Shown: positions 9,911-23,200, numbered from the stretch's first letter. The stretch is 64,000 nt of DNA from Multifurca ochricompacta (GCA_022496185.1 WTXG01000081.1:62001-126000), one strand, 5' to 3'. Notes: generated from the letters alone by a model not told the origin. Numbers and translations: made by a program.

Positions 9911-12491
9911 ATGGACAAGGGTTATTCTGCTGATTTCACAAACATTGACAAGGAGAAAGCTGTCATCTGTGATAGAGAAGGTTGCCCAACCAAGACGTTC
10001 CCTCCCGGAACAGACACATTCTATCTTCATAGCAATGATCCCAGCCAAGGAGGTCGTAGAGTCTGTCAGGGCTGCTACCAATACTATAAACAGAAGGAGA
10101 CCACAAGGCGCAGAGGTACATACTTCTGAATCTTGCTTCATGGCACATTGCAATGGTATTGATGAATATCTTGTAGAAATTGAAGTGGACCAGAGTGTGG
10201 CATCAGCACAACTGAACGTAGAACGTCGTCAAGCAGTTCATCAACAGATAGCAAAGGCACAATGTGGACGTTAGTGCAATGTTTTACTGACTTTGACTCA
10301 TGCAAGAGAAACTCACATCTATCCTCCAGAATATACCAATGTTGTTCAGCCAGTTGGCTTTGCATACTCAAATCCGATTGCGCAATGCAGTTCACTCCCG
10401 ACATTCCAGGCTGGTCATCTGGTCCAGTCCACCAATGGGCCTGTTCGCATGGCAACTGCAATTCCTACCATTCAACTTCCAGGGAAAAGGCCTCAGGCTT
10501 CTCCCTTCACCGCATCTGCAGGGGTAGTGCTGGGAGGCAGTTCTGGTTATACCAATAATCACTTGTCTTATCAGATGACTCGTCAAACCCTTGCAAATAA
10601 TGCATATGCACTTCATGGTGGTCATGTGGTAATTGTCGAGGTTCGGGCTGTTCATATGCCAGTTGAAAAGACAAAGGCGCAGCTGATTGGAGTAAGTCAG
10701 ACACTTAAAAACGTGGGTCTCATGGGACTGACATAGATACCTTGTTTCAAGGATGTTCTCCAAGCAGTCGATAACGTTCCTGTTCATATTGGTGCTGTTG
10801 AGCTCAAGAGCCTCCTCTATGAATGTCTTTTACCTGTGTGGAATGCCTACATCAAGACGGAAGGGTTCCCACTAGAAATCAATGACATTATTATGAGGAT
10901 GAAGGAATGGGTTGAAATTAAACCCTTGAACCCAGATCAGGATGTGATCGCGCGCCAGTTTTTCAAATCTGGAAAGGGTGGATTGACATTCAAGGCAGGC
11001 CGCTGCATCATTCTCTTCCACATCCCAAATGCAATTTACAACCAATATCTTGATTATGCTGAAATGAAGGAGATGGAGAGATTGCAAGAGGCATGAAACA
11101 CTCACTGATGTCTACATGACTGATCAACTGATGTTTCTCCCCACAAAATAGGCGGGACAGCATGATCTGCAAGTCAGGACGAAGCAGGTGCACACCAGCA
11201 TCCATTCAGGATCGAGGACTGCAGCATCATCTTCCCATGCAAATATAGCCTCCACCTCTACACCTGCTTCGCCACCTCCCAAGCGCGCACGCAAAAACAC
11301 CCAGCTTGAAGTATCACCAACAATCACTCGCCAGTTGGGGAATGCGCTCAGATCTCAGAAACCACTGACAATAAGGGCAGCCCGCTGCCTATGTGAGGAT
11401 TGCGTGTTGTGATAAATTACATTCAAAGCAAGGACCTAATTGTAAAAATTCACAGTTGAAACAAAGTCAATCAATGTTACCACCTACCATGTCGTGCATC
11501 AGACACTGGAAGAGTTATTGCAGCCACATCAGGAGGATATCGATTACAAATGGTACTTGGGGCCAGCTCATGAGACGTCATTGCACTTGGAGTTTTTGCC
11601 GCTGAATCAGAAAAAGGGTGGTTTTAAGCTTGCTACATTTGGAACTGCAAGCCAGGATCTTTTTGGAGCTGGATTCGAGGTCTGTGCCAAACAGACATTC
11701 TATCAAAAGACCGCTACAATCGACTGCACCAGCCAAGGTCCACGCAAAATCACCCAGAACATCCCCCATGATGGCGTTACCCAAGTCCGCAATCTCACAA
11801 TGGAGATAGCTTGTCTTGTCTGGGCTCGTGTACTCCTCAACCTAGTGTACAAGTTCATTGACAAGAGTATCACGTCACATGGAGTGCCACCATTTCAGAT
11901 TCCTCGCATGCGCTTTGTTGAAGCTTCACTAGCTATTGAGTGTGTCACAAGTGAATTTGATGGGGCCAGGGCATTCCTGTTGGAGGAAGTGATTGGTGGG
12001 GATGAAGGCCACTTCAGGAAGTATCTGAACAATGTGTCGGCTGCTCCAGTCTCGTTTACCAATGAAGATGACGAGGAGCAAGCAGAGTTTCTCACCTTCT
12101 CACAGCATGTTCAGTACTTCAAAACAAAAAAAATGGCATTCGTTGCTGATTATCAAGGTGAGTCTAATCTTCGAGAATGGCTCCCTTCATATATCTCTGT
12201 GTTGCTTTTACTACTAGGTGGAAACTCGATCCTAAGTGACCCTCAAATCGTAACTGACAGGTGAGCCCTATCAATGCTTACATATCATTTATATTGACCA
12301 AATTGTCAATACTGTAATATAGTGAATTGGGGTACATTTTTGCTGAAGGAAACGTGCCCAGCAGTCATCAATCTTTCGAGACCCACCATCGATGCAACCG
12401 CTTCTGCAAATTCTTTCAAGTACCGACTGACTACGACATTTGGGAATCAAAAGGGTCCTTGATTCATTCCATTGACTCCCTGGCCCTCTAA
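9911..12491 (+). CDS. Alpha-type (atypical) protein kinase domain protein
   Basis: Eight exons give one frame of about 724 residues: 9911-10115, 10177-10269, 10309-10691, 10752-11090, 11152-11392, 11456-12157, 12218-12260 and 12323-12491. The N-terminus has a Cys pair module (CDREGC...CQGC). The C-terminal third is an alpha-kinase domain (MHCK/EF2K family): FEVCAKQTF with the likely ATP-binding Lys near residue 500, IPRMRFVEASLAIE, FLLEEVIGG, AFVADYQGG, SDPQIVTD, a Gly-rich FAEGN, and HHRCNRFCKFF supplying the His/Cys zinc site. It would phosphorylate Ser/Thr; substrates are unknown. The second intron (39 bp) is very short and could be drawn differently. The fourth (11091-11151) begins GC instead of GT. 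Confidence 0.78.
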
Positions 12492-14265
12492 TGGTGGCCC
12501 AGGCTATTCTTGCCAAACAATTACTGTGCATTGCTCCTATTCCTACTTACTCTTTTGGCATTTTAATCATTAGCTGTTCCATTCCTTTTTTCTTCCTAAC
12601 AAACACACTCATTTCATCTTACCAACTACTCTAAGTACTATTCATTTAGTTTTTTTAATCCGGTTTTCTTAATATAGCCTTGGACATGGCCTACTCTCCT
12701 TTTCATCTGCACAACTTTATTCTACGGCCTTAATGACCATAATTGTTGTCTTTGTTTTCTGACTGCGATGAAAAATATTCCAAAGTAAAAAGAGGAGTTT
12801 TCGAGGTCCTTGATTGCCTTTCACACTCAGCTGCTTACAAATCGCGGCACAAACCGAGAAAACGAGCTGGCCGGTCCCTGTTGCCATACCCCCCCCTCCC
12901 CCCTCCATATGTACGGACATTAAGGAAGTTATTCTTCCTGTGTCATTGTCTTTCTATTTTATTTTATTTTATTTTATTTTATTTTATTTTATTTTATTTT
13001 ATTTTATTTTATTTTATTTTATTTATTTTATTTTATTTTATTTTATTTTATTTTATTTTATTTTATTTATTTTATTTTATTTTATTTTATTTTATTTTAT
13101 TTTATTTTATTTTATTTTATTTTATTTTATTTTATTTTATTTTATTTTATTTTATTTTATTTTATTTTATTTTATTTTTGTTGTTAATTGCTTCCCGGCG
13201 CTTGAGTATATATATTTTCTTTTAGCCATCTTCAAGTTTTTCGCGACGGGTGAAGTAGACCGCCCGTGTAGTGTAATGTAGTACAATACTCTCAGGGGAC
13301 CGGCGCGTTGTGTGTGTGTGTGTTGGGGCAACAAAGTCTCAGTCTCAGTCTCAGTCTCAGACTCAGTCTATCTCCCCCAACAACCGCTTATCAAACAAGT
13401 TGGTTTTTACAATGAGTGTGTTGTAAGTAAGTGAGTAAGTAAGAAGTACCAGAATCAGAAGTCCATTCGTATCTCCGTGCACCACCCATCCACCCTCTCT
13501 TCTACTTTTTGATTTGATTTAACTTAATTTGATCACACACTCCCCTATAGTTGTGGGGTCATCTCGATCAGAGAAGTTATATATATATATTATGACCAGT
13601 GTCACGGATGATGAGAACGAAGATTGCGCGGAGGGTTGGAAATGATGGGACGAGCAAGGGTACGTAGGGTTTGATTTCGATGGGGGAGGATGCTTGACCT
13701 TCAGCTTATATATTCACACTCAGGGGGTTTAGTTTTTTTGATTTATTCATTTTGTAATTCTTTTTTTTTTTAAGCAACCCTAAACATTATATATACTAAT
13801 GGGGATCAATTTTAGTAGTACAGATATGCAACATAACTAGCCCGACGTGCTTGGTGATGAGTACTATGAGAGAGAGAGGACAATGATAAAAGGGTTAAAA
13901 AAAAGACGATCGTTAGAGCGAACGAAAATTAGCAAAAAAGGAAGAAAATAAAAGGAAAAACAAACACACCGCCTTACGGAAACGATGCAGTAAAGGACAA
14001 ATTTGTTGATATACAATGCAATCCGCAAGAAAAAAGAGAAGAGAAGATTAAAAGAAAAGAAAAGATAGAGAGAGGGAGAGAGAGACTTGCGTGCGATGAG
14101 AGAGCGTTGATTAAAGGAGGCATGCAATGCACAATTCACGACGACCGACCGACAAATAACAAAGCCAAAAAAAAAAAAGGGAAAGAAAAAAAAAAGAAAC
14201 TCGAAAGGCATTCGATCGATCCCAAAGTCGACCCGGCCTTCAGCCTCCACTCAACTCCCCACTCA
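12492..14265. other. Non-coding interval rich in simple sequence
   Basis: It holds the (TTTTA)n array, a GTGTGTGTGT run near 13310, a CAGTCT hexamer repeat at 13337-13365 and A-rich and GA-rich stretches at 13870-14210. No protein family is recognisable on either strand. The right end is presumably the 3' UTR of the minus-strand gene that stops at 14266. Confidence 0.6.
12955..13179. repeat. (TTTTA)n pentanucleotide microsatellite, about 225 bp
   Basis: About 45 near-perfect copies of TTTTA, with rare 4-nt units (TTTA) at roughly 13021 and 13066. Long frames of Phe-Ile-Leu-Phe-Tyr across it are artefacts of the repeat. Confidence 0.97.
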
Positions 14266-17200
14266 CTACCAACCTGCATAATGAAAGTCGTCCGCCCAGG
14301 TACGGTTCCGCGCCAGAGCGCGTCGTCTCCGTTCAGCAATACTATCTTCGGCGGCAGCTGCCCCACCGACGAGAGCTTCCCCTACACTTTGTCGATGTTG
14401 TTGCAATTGCTGCTGCTGCTGTTGTTGTTGTTGTTGTTGTTGTAGGGGGTGGGGGTGGGGTTGGTGGCGCAATGGACCAGCCTGCGTAATACCATTATTA
14501 CCATTACCATTACCATTCGCAACTGTCGGCAGTCCCCGCAGACCGCCACCGCCACCGCCACCAAGTACGTTGCGCCTGCCGGCATTGCCAAGCAAGTTGG
14601 TCTTGCTCACCTGCCGCTCCCAAAGTAGGTTTCGCCGGAGGCTCTCGCTAAGCTCTGTCGCAAGCATCTGCCGCCTCGTCGTACGCGGAGTCATTGGCGG
14701 TGCCGGAGCAGGTAAATTCCAGGGGTGGTTGAGTGGTATCGGCGCTGTCGCCACAGTTGGGAGTATCGGCCGCACCATAGCTGGTGCCTGAGACTGGCCC
14801 TGATTGTCAGACGCACGCCGGCGGGATGGGTTGGCAAGTGCAGCTAGCCGCTGTTGTGCTAGACTACGCGATACCTGAATCGTATCATCCGGGTCTTCAG
14901 GGCTGTCACTCTCGTCTTCCAATTCCTCCCCTTGTGGACGTCCTTTCGGCCGATAGCCACCGTGATTGTGATTAGTCGGCGTGGCGCTTGCGATAGGCGC
15001 TTGCGCCGTGACTGGAGCGGCCTGCGGAAGTGCAACGGAAGACTTGCCCGATGTCAACGCAGACGATATGCCTGGACGTGTCACGTCATGCATCGATGCA
15101 ACACGGTATGGAGGTCCAGGGCGAAACATATTCGGATCCGGGTTGAGAAGTTGGGATAGAAGACCGGATTGCGTGCGACCCAAATTCGAATACGACCGCT
15201 TGGGCTGTTTCACGAACAGTTCGCGCTGGCGCTGAGCCTCAAGAGCAGCTTCGCGTAGCCTGATCTCTTCCTTTGTTGGAGGGCGCTTGCCTGTTGCGCC
15301 TGCACTTGCTGCATCAGCAGCCCCCTCACTGACATCCTCGGATGCCCAAGAGCCCTCTTCGTCCTCATCGGTATCGGTCGTCTCGTACTCGGAAGATGAA
15401 CTATTTGATACCACGAGCCCACGTCTCGGTGGTAAGGCAGAAGTCGTCGTAGTATGAGCGTGAGAGATTTTTGGCGCACCAGCACCAGCACCAGCACCAG
15501 CACCAGCGGCGGCGGCGGCAGCTGTGACTGTGGCAACAGCAGCAGCAGCAGCAACAACAACAACAGCGCCGTTCATCTGATGATTTGGGGCTTTCGACGG
15601 TGGTTGTGGTTCAACAGGAGACCGTGGTGGTCGTGAAGGTCCAGCAACTTTGGTAGTTGTTTTATCCTGGTTGGCATGGAATGCTGAACGAACCTTAGAA
15701 GGCTCTTTCCGTGCTACCTGCGCAACGTGTCGACCCGAGTTAAGCCGTGTCATTGTAGGACGGGTCGGTGCGTTCTTGGAGCGGCGGCCGCGGCCAATTG
15801 GGTGGGAGGATGCCGAAGCAGTACTGACGCGCGTCTGATTGGACGTGACACTACTTGGTTGTAACTCGCCCGTTTCGGATGGCGACTTACCCGTGCTTAT
15901 GGAACCATTCGAGCCACGGTCTTGGCCATCACGCTCGGGAGAAGGCGACTGATCCTGTGGTAAGAAGAACCGTCGATCTGTTGGCCTAAGTGTCTCATCC
16001 ACGGCGCGCGGGGCTTGAGACTGAGACTGAGGCAGAGGCTGTGGTTGGGGTTGGGGTTGGGATTGGGGCTGGGGCTGGGGCTGAGACTCGGTTTGAGTAT
16101 GAAGATGCGACTGGGGTTGAGGTTGTGGTTGTAGCTGAAGTTGGGATTGTTGAGGGGTAATTGTAACAGCCACGGGCACGGGGACGAACAGTTGGGGCAG
16201 ACGGGCAGGTATTGGAATAGCTGCTACGGGGTTGAAAGGAGTTGTGGCGTCCGGGGGATTATGCCGGGCCACAGCCGCGGATAGCCGAGGGGGAGGCGCG
16301 AGATGTTGACCGGCAGATGGAATGGGAGCAGGCGGAACAGTCGGAACCGGGGTAGCCGGAGGGGTAGGATGCGGTGTCGGGTTGACGACGACAACCCGTG
16401 GGAAGATACTTAATGAAGGGGGTGGGGTGGAAGGCGGTTGGAGGAACATGCTCGGGACAGGTGAGACAAGGATCGCGCCGGGATCCGCCGTGACGATGAC
16501 AGGATCGGGTTTAAGGAGAGTAGGTGGCGTTGGGAGTTTAGTGGAAGCGAGGTCAAACTTGGCTGGGATCATATCGCAAATGATCTTGCCCACAGAAGGA
16601 TTCGGTTTTGAGCGGAAATTCCGCTGTCGCCCAGCAGGCAGTGAGATAGTCGTGGAAGAAAACGATGTGCGAAATTCTGTAACGCCATTAAGGTAAACGG
16701 CAGATTCGGCGTTACAGGATAGTGGGGATGCGGGGCGTGATCCTAGATGCGGGGAAAAAAACCCGAAAAAGAAAAAAAAAAAGCGATACACATGTAGCGT
16801 CAACGGGGATGATGACGATAGAGAAAAAGGAACAGGTCAAGTTATAAACTTACCTGAGCGTTCGCTACCCTTTTCTGATACGGGAGTTAGAGGACACTGG
16901 GTCGAGTTTAGGTATGATGAATGAGGGGGAGAATGAAGAGGGATAGCAAAAGTGGTAGTGCTGTGCGCGGATAATTCGCGATACCAGAGTCTCCACGAGA
17001 TATTCTCGAGACGTCGACCGTCTTGAAGGGACTCTTTACATTTTGTAAAGACTTGATTTTGAAGGCACACAAAGTCAGAATACTTTTTTTTAAAAAAAAG
17101 AAAAAAAAAAAGAAAAGAAAAGAGAAAGAGTGATAGAAGTGAAGGATTGAGTTGAAAGCGATGGAAAGGAGAAAAGGTAAAAATGAAGGATGGAGGAAGG

Positions 17201-17360
17201 AGGTGTGGGTAAGGGGGGTAAGGGGGGGGGGGAGAGGGGGAAAGAGCAGCAGCGAGAGAGACACACTTGTCCAAAGACCTGAAAGGGCATCATCACCGTC
17301 GAGATCTTTGAGAGCATCTGAGGCTAAAGATAGGACAGGAGATGGTAAACTTGAAACCAT
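14266..17360 (-). CDS. DUF1752 (AreA GATA-like) / DUF3295-type regulator
   Basis: Three exons splice cleanly: 17360-17267, 17051-16854 and 16742-14266 (922 residues). The first two encode LWTIFTKCKESLQDGRRLE followed by NISWRLWYREL, the DUF1752 motif found at the N-terminus of fungal nitrogen regulators and related proteins. The long third exon is Pro/Gln/Ser-rich, with a Gln/Pro repeat (about 16030-16150), a Gln run (14410-14445), an acidic patch, KEEIRLREAALEAQRQRE, MLATELSESLRRNLLWERQ (a DUF3295/Mks1-like signature) and the C-terminal TWADDFHYAGW. The likely role is a nuclear or cytoplasmic regulator of nutrient signalling, but no DNA-binding GATA finger is present. Intron 1 (215 bp) is long and lies in a pyrimidine-rich stretch. 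Confidence 0.82.
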
Positions 17361-19132
17361 GACATAGAGAGAGAAAAGGTGAAATGAAATGCAAAGTTGT
17401 CAAGTGGAGAGAGAGAGAGAAAGAGAAAGAGAGAGAGAGGATGCGTTCGAGTGTTGTGGTCAAAGTGTGAAGTGAAGGAATCAAGTTGAGGTCAGGTCAG
17501 GTCAGCTGTCAGTCAAACAACCTTTTTCTTCATTTTTTTTTTTCACTTTCACCACTTTCCACTTTTCACTTTTTTATTTAATTTATTTTCATTCTATTTT
17601 TTTTCATTGGTCGCATGTTTATTATTAGCCTTGACCTTGACCTTGACCTTGAGACTTGAGACTTGAGAACTTGACCTTGACCGGGTCCACCTGACGAGAC
17701 AACAAATATTATGACGGGAACGGGAACGGACCGATCACCGGTTATGTCTGCTGGTGTCTGGTGTCTGGTGTCTGGTGTCCTTTCGCTCTCACCTCTTCAT
17801 CTCACCAACCCCCGCACGTCTTGTTCGCCTACCCACCTGATCTACATATCGCATCGTGGCCCATGGCACAATTATATTTATATATTTCTTGTTCGAAATC
17901 ATAATCATCCATCTATCAGTTTCCAATCCTTTTTTAACCTTGTCTCTTGTCTCTCTCTCTCTCTCTTGTCTTCTCTTGTTTTTTTTTATTCACGTGCATC
18001 TGTTTTAATTAAATATTTTTTCCCAACAACCCCCACAGCATAACCCCCTTCCCATCACCCCGCACCCCCTCCTCAAGCGCGCGTGTTATTTTATCGTTTC
18101 CCGTGTCACCCCTTTTCCCATTTAACCCGCTTATCGCTTACCGCTTACCTCCTCCCCCCCCAATGTGTATGTATATGTGTATGTGTAGTATATATAAACA
18201 ACCCATATTATGTAATCATAAATCATCACACGCGCGACACGTGACGCTCCCTCATGTCAATCAATCGACCGGCCCGATGATGAATGATCAAAAACACACA
18301 CACACACAATCACACACACACACCTTTCCCCTTCCCACCTCCTTGGCTCTTGGCTTCAGTTCTTTTTTATTTTATTTTAAAAAAAAGAACGACACAAGCA
18401 AGCTTTTAATTTTTTCTTTGCGCGCGATGAGACCGCACTTACTTTGCCTTCCAACTGAAAAATACAAATACGTTTCTCTCTTGTTGAATGAATGAAGTTG
18501 AACTCGGCCTCTCGGAGAAACCCGCGCCACGTACTAATAATACTGATTTCCATCCTTTCCCCGGTCTCACTTGCCGCGCGCCCCGCGGCAAATCTACTAA
18601 ACCAGGCAAGCGCTACGACCTCCCCGCAATATTTGTCGTAATCGCGCTCCTTAAGCGGTACCGCGGTGTCCCCCACATATGGTTAGACGACGGTCCTATC
18701 CGACTAGACTACACAACCCACGAGAGAGTGAGAGAAAAAAAAAATCATCCTTCTTCTCCTAATGTATTATGCACGATTTGCCAACGATTCTAAGATACAT
18801 GGGCTTACAGCAGGGAAATAAGATAAACCTCTCGCAACGACCGAGAAACTATTTTATCTGTCTTCTCACAGTGCGCGCGCTCAACGCGAGCACTGTAGTA
18901 GCAGCAGCACGCTCTATATCGGGTATCGTATCTCTGCGAGCGATCGGGTCGATCCTGTGAAAGCGATTACTCCGGTTCGAGGCCAAAGGGAATACTAAAT
19001 GCGTGACACCCCCCCCCCTCCCTCAACAACAATACAACACAGCACATCGCAGCACAAGCGGGATCAAGAATTCTCTTGCCCTGTCCTGTCCTGTTCTGTC
19101 CTGTCTGTTTGTCTGTCAATAACCGTCAATCT
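17361..19132. other. Upstream region with short tandem repeats
   Basis: No coding frame is supported. It contains GA runs (17405-17440), GGTCA repeats (17490-17505), TTGACC repeats (17631-17655), GTGTCTG repeats (17753-17778), a CT run (17951-17970), CA runs (18294-18325) and CCTGT repeats (19080-19110). It probably holds the promoter of the DUF1752 gene (left) and the 3' flank of the Sfp1-like gene (right). Confidence 0.5.
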
Positions 19133-20217
19133 CTAAGCGTCACTCGACGCGAGCTGACATGTCCCTTTGTCAAGGTGATACTTTAGCCCGTTTGGGTTTA
19201 GATATGACTGTAACGAGCCGATGTCAGTACGAATGAAACGACTTGCCCAATAAATGTACCATGCCAACCTTCAGACAGCCAGGTTTCTAACGCAACAACC
19301 CGAAAAAAAAGAAAAAAAAAAACCAGCACATCCGTAAATAGGGTGAAAATGAGAGGAGCGGGAAATGGGTTCGTACCGGGCAACGATACAATTTTTCACG
19401 TTTCCGCGGCGCTGTAATCATTTCGTGTGATTGGAATCGACCACGAGGACCACGTCGTTCAACACGTTTCGGTCCACAAGCAGGCTCACGTGGTGTCGTT
19501 AACAATGAAGGGGGAAGAGCAATCAGTTCTTTTGTAGTCGAACGGAAGATAAGTTCAGGCGTAGGTGCACGGGCTAGGATATCTCGGGGACTGGGGGGGC
19601 CTGCCATACTTGACGGAGAAGTGGCCGATTCCGACTCGCTATCTAGCATTGGTGGACAGGGACTTGGCGTGCGTGGACATGAACCTTCTGGAAGTATGCG
19701 CGGTTGAGGGAAACTGAGGACCATGTGGGCAACGTCATAGAGCGCGTCTGTGGAGGGGTAGTAAGACGGTTCTTCAGGGAGGACGGGGACCGACTCGACG
19801 TGTGTAGCTTCGAAATGAGCGAGTAGTTCATGAAGGTCTGGGATGTTGAGCCCGCAACATGTAAAGTTGGAACACTAACACGTAATAATCAGAATCGGTT
19901 AAACACCGAAACCAAATAAGAAGGAGGAGTGGGGAGAGGGAAGAGGAGGGGAGGGAGATATTGTGGATTGTGCGTGTGACGATGAAAGGGAAAATAGAAT
20001 AAAAATGCTCACAATTTCACGCTCGAATGTTGGGTAGAGGATCGAGTCAAATGCATCAAGAGGATCCGGTGAGTCGAGGGGAGATGGTGTTGACCATAAG
20101 CAGGGGTCCACTGCCAGACTGGAGAACGCCAAACTGCCAAAATTGAATGTGAGTGAGTAGGATACAGAAAGAGAGGAGGGACCCAGGGAAAGGTGTGTAC
20201 TCGAATGAATCTGCCAT
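19133..20217 (-). CDS. Sfp1-like C2H2 zinc-finger transcription factor
   Basis: Five exons: 20217-20201, 20133-20013, 19874-19377, 19286-19269 and 19207-19133 (242 residues); all phases agree. An N-terminal finger-like CSNFTCCGLNIPDLHELLAHF starts near residue 47. A Ser/Pro-rich middle follows, then a C-terminal finger CPKPGCLKSYLNPNGLKYHL ending in KGTC, typical of basidiomycete Sfp1-type factors. In yeast Sfp1 controls ribosome biogenesis genes in the nucleus; the function here is inferred by similarity. The C-terminal finger is split over three exons, one of only 18 nt. The starting ATG lies in a 17-nt exon, so an upstream alternative start is possible. Confidence 0.78.
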
Positions 20218-23200
20218 TGATTGTGGAACCTGTAGTTTGTCGCGTGCGTGGGACTTGACTGGTCCGAGGGGGATCAAGGTGAAGGTAGAAGAAATGTCGG
20301 GGTAAGTCGGGGCGGAGCGGGGCGGGGGAAAAAGGAAGAAAAAAAGAAAAAGGTTGTAGTGAAGGTGATTAGAGAGGGTGATATACTTGACACACTCACA
20401 CTCACACTCGAACGAAAAGGAAAATAAAATAAAATGAAATAAAAGAGCGACCACTCGGCGAACTAGGCCAGAAGCGCTCGGTCGCACGCGATTTCCGCGT
20501 TGTGCTTCAAAAGAAGCGCGCCAAGGCATTAATGGATCATCGTTTGACAGGAACGGAACTAACTCAAATTGATAGTCAGTAGTTCTATTCCCTTTTTTAG
20601 AAACGGACTTGCAAAACTTCTCCACCCGCATCACGTGACAACTCACTCTTCGAACCCCCTTTCAAGTCAACCTTGGATAGTTGGATAGATTTGGATGTGA
20701 TGTGGATGGGAAGTTACTTGATTTCGCGGTTCAAAACAACTCCACATTCATACCCGAAGTGTGTATGCATATCCGTAGCATTATTACATCATCTCATCTC
20801 ATCTCATCTCTCTCCTTCTCCTTCGTTTCAGTTTCAGTTTGAATGAAACATAAACCCACTTCACAACCCACAACCCACAACCCACTCTCTCCGACTCGGT
20901 ATCGGTATCGGTATCGGCATCGGCATCTTGGTTACACAGCGAATGGGGGAGGGCCATCAAGTCGGAGTCAATTTACTCGTCGCCTCGCCACTCTTGTCCA
21001 CGTAACAATTCGAGTCCCCTCCCACCCCGACGTTGACGCAGTAGACCAAAATGCCGACATTCATACAGGGAAGTCATATACATTAGGCACCTTCCCTGAA
21101 ACCCCCTCTTTCTCCCTCCCCTCCCCCCCCTCACCTTCCCCTTCCCCATCCCTTCTTACCACGCACGGGACACAGAAACCGCATGTCTGCGACTGAATCG
21201 AGATTTATATGTACATAGGCTGTACGTAACCATTCATTTTTCTATTTAGTTACCGTAAGCGTAAAGCAACGACAGATGGTCATTGCGAGTTAATACCATC
21301 CCATGACAACCGCGTCGATGACAACTGTCAGCTGAGGGGAAGGGTATCACAGAACATGCCCACACACATGCACACGCAAACGCACACGCACACTGGAACC
21401 ATTCCCAGGACTATCCATCATCAGCTCTGCTCGGAAAATGAATACCCGAGGTATCTCATTAACATGGTCGATGACCGTGTGCAAGGGGGCAAAGACGCGA
21501 AAGAACCCTAGGTACTACGTACTGAATAAAAAGCAGTGCCCCCTGTTGTTATAGTGGTAGTGGTACTCGAACTGACCCGAAACTACCGCAGTCGTACCTA
21601 ATGTGATGGGTGTGCGGATTTTACGGGAAGTAGTACCAATCAAAGGGTGGTCGGTGGCGTTCTCGTCATCCATTTACTACCCTGAACATGACTTCCCCCT
21701 CCCTCCTCTTCCCCTCCTCCCCTCCCCTACTTCTCCCCTCCTTGCAGAGCGCACTCAAAATTCGTTTTGATTTTTTAAACAAACGACAACGCTCTCCCTC
21801 GCCTGGGTTTTTGCTTACTTTGACGGTAAACAGTTGAAGATAAAGGGCAATACCATTCCTTTTCGGGCGAGCGTCGACGACGGTTCTCTCGGTTCTCGGA
21901 GGAGAAATACGTTAAAGAAGTGTGGCATGGCGGCGGACTCGTGAAACGCCGTTGGCCGTCAAATTAAAGATAAAATAAAATAGACACTACTCGTCAACGT
22001 CAATGCAACAAGTAAGGCGCATCCATCATATCAATAGCCAAAAGCAAAAGCCACACTTTGGCGAATTAGAATACATATATACATAAATGAAGAATGAAAT
22101 TGAAAAATTGAAACTGGGGTGGTCGTCGTCGAAGTGACACAAATCATCGAAGTCGAAAATGAATAATAACAAGTGGCCTCTAGCCGCCTCTCTTCTACCT
22201 CCCTATCTGCATATACATATATGGTCTGCTAAAAATGACGGGAAACTCTGTTCCATTCTTCCTTCAAAACTAACTTTAACAACAAAACACCTTACGGATG
22301 AATTATCTTTCCTTTCCTTTCCTTGCCTGTTCAAAATCACTCATCATGAAAGGGAGGGAGCGAGGGAGCGAGAGAAATAACGTAAATACTCTCGCGAATA
22401 GAATTGTTGCGTTAGATGTCGTTCTTTCTCTCTTCTCTAGTGCAGCTGTTGTTGCCGTCTCAACAGAAATGTGAGAAATGTCTATTACATGCAAGCATGT
22501 AAAGCCAACCCAACCGTTCTCCGCTCGCCAGGGAGAGAGGGGTGACGCATGTACATACATATCCATATGTCAATATCAAATCCAACCCACATTTTTTTCG
22601 TTCGTTTTGTTTTGTCGCGTGGTCAAATTAATACTTTTAAGGACAAAAAAAAAACAAAACCCCGAACGGCGTTTTGGACAGACCAGACAGAGACAGAGAT
22701 AGAGACATGTAAAAGCGATGTGCCACTTCGTTTAGGGTTTAGCAGCCAAGAAAATTAAAAGAAAAGGAGACTAAGGGGACCTTGGAAGAGAGGGTGAGAG
22801 GGCTGGCCTAATTCGGCTCGCTCGCTATTAGCGAGCGGGTCTACCGCCAACCAGGGAGGGACGGATCGGTGCAAGGCGCTGTTTCACGCGACGCGACTAA
22901 ATGTATGCAAGCAGCCACTGACTCACCCACCCACACCCAACACTTCTCTCTCTCTCAGCTTTCAGCAGCCTTGCCTGTCAGAAAATCAATTTTTGCAGAT
23001 TGTCTGCCTTTTTGTGAGTGAGCGTATGCAAAAAGGCGAGTTTTGGTTCGTTTGGGAGTTTGTTTTGCTTTGTTTAATTAGTCACACACACACACACACG
23101 CACACGCGCACACCCATTCATTCTCTAGGATGGTTTACCAACCACAAGATGTGTCACCCGTCTTTCCACCTTTCTTATACACACGATACGGGGCGTGCCT

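Noticed and set aside
12743..13281. Two long frames of Phe/Ile/Leu/Tyr repeats
   Set aside because: Pure translation of the (TTTTA)n microsatellite.
13303..13370. GT and CAGTCT direct repeats that resemble an array
   Set aside because: Simple tandem repeats without spacers; not CRISPR and expected in eukaryotic DNA.
15210..15563. Leu/Val-rich frame inside the DUF1752 gene
   Set aside because: Other-frame reading of the Ala/Gly/Thr repeats of the real coding exon, which has matching domains and splice phases.
18968..18984. T-loop-like word CCGGTTCGAGGCC
   Set aside because: No acceptor stem, D-arm or anticodon arm can be formed around it, so not called a tRNA.
22819..22837. Perfect palindrome CGCTCGCT-att-AGCGAGCG
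   Set aside because: No T tract, no neighbouring gene end and no repeat partner; too short to call a terminator, transposon or RNA.
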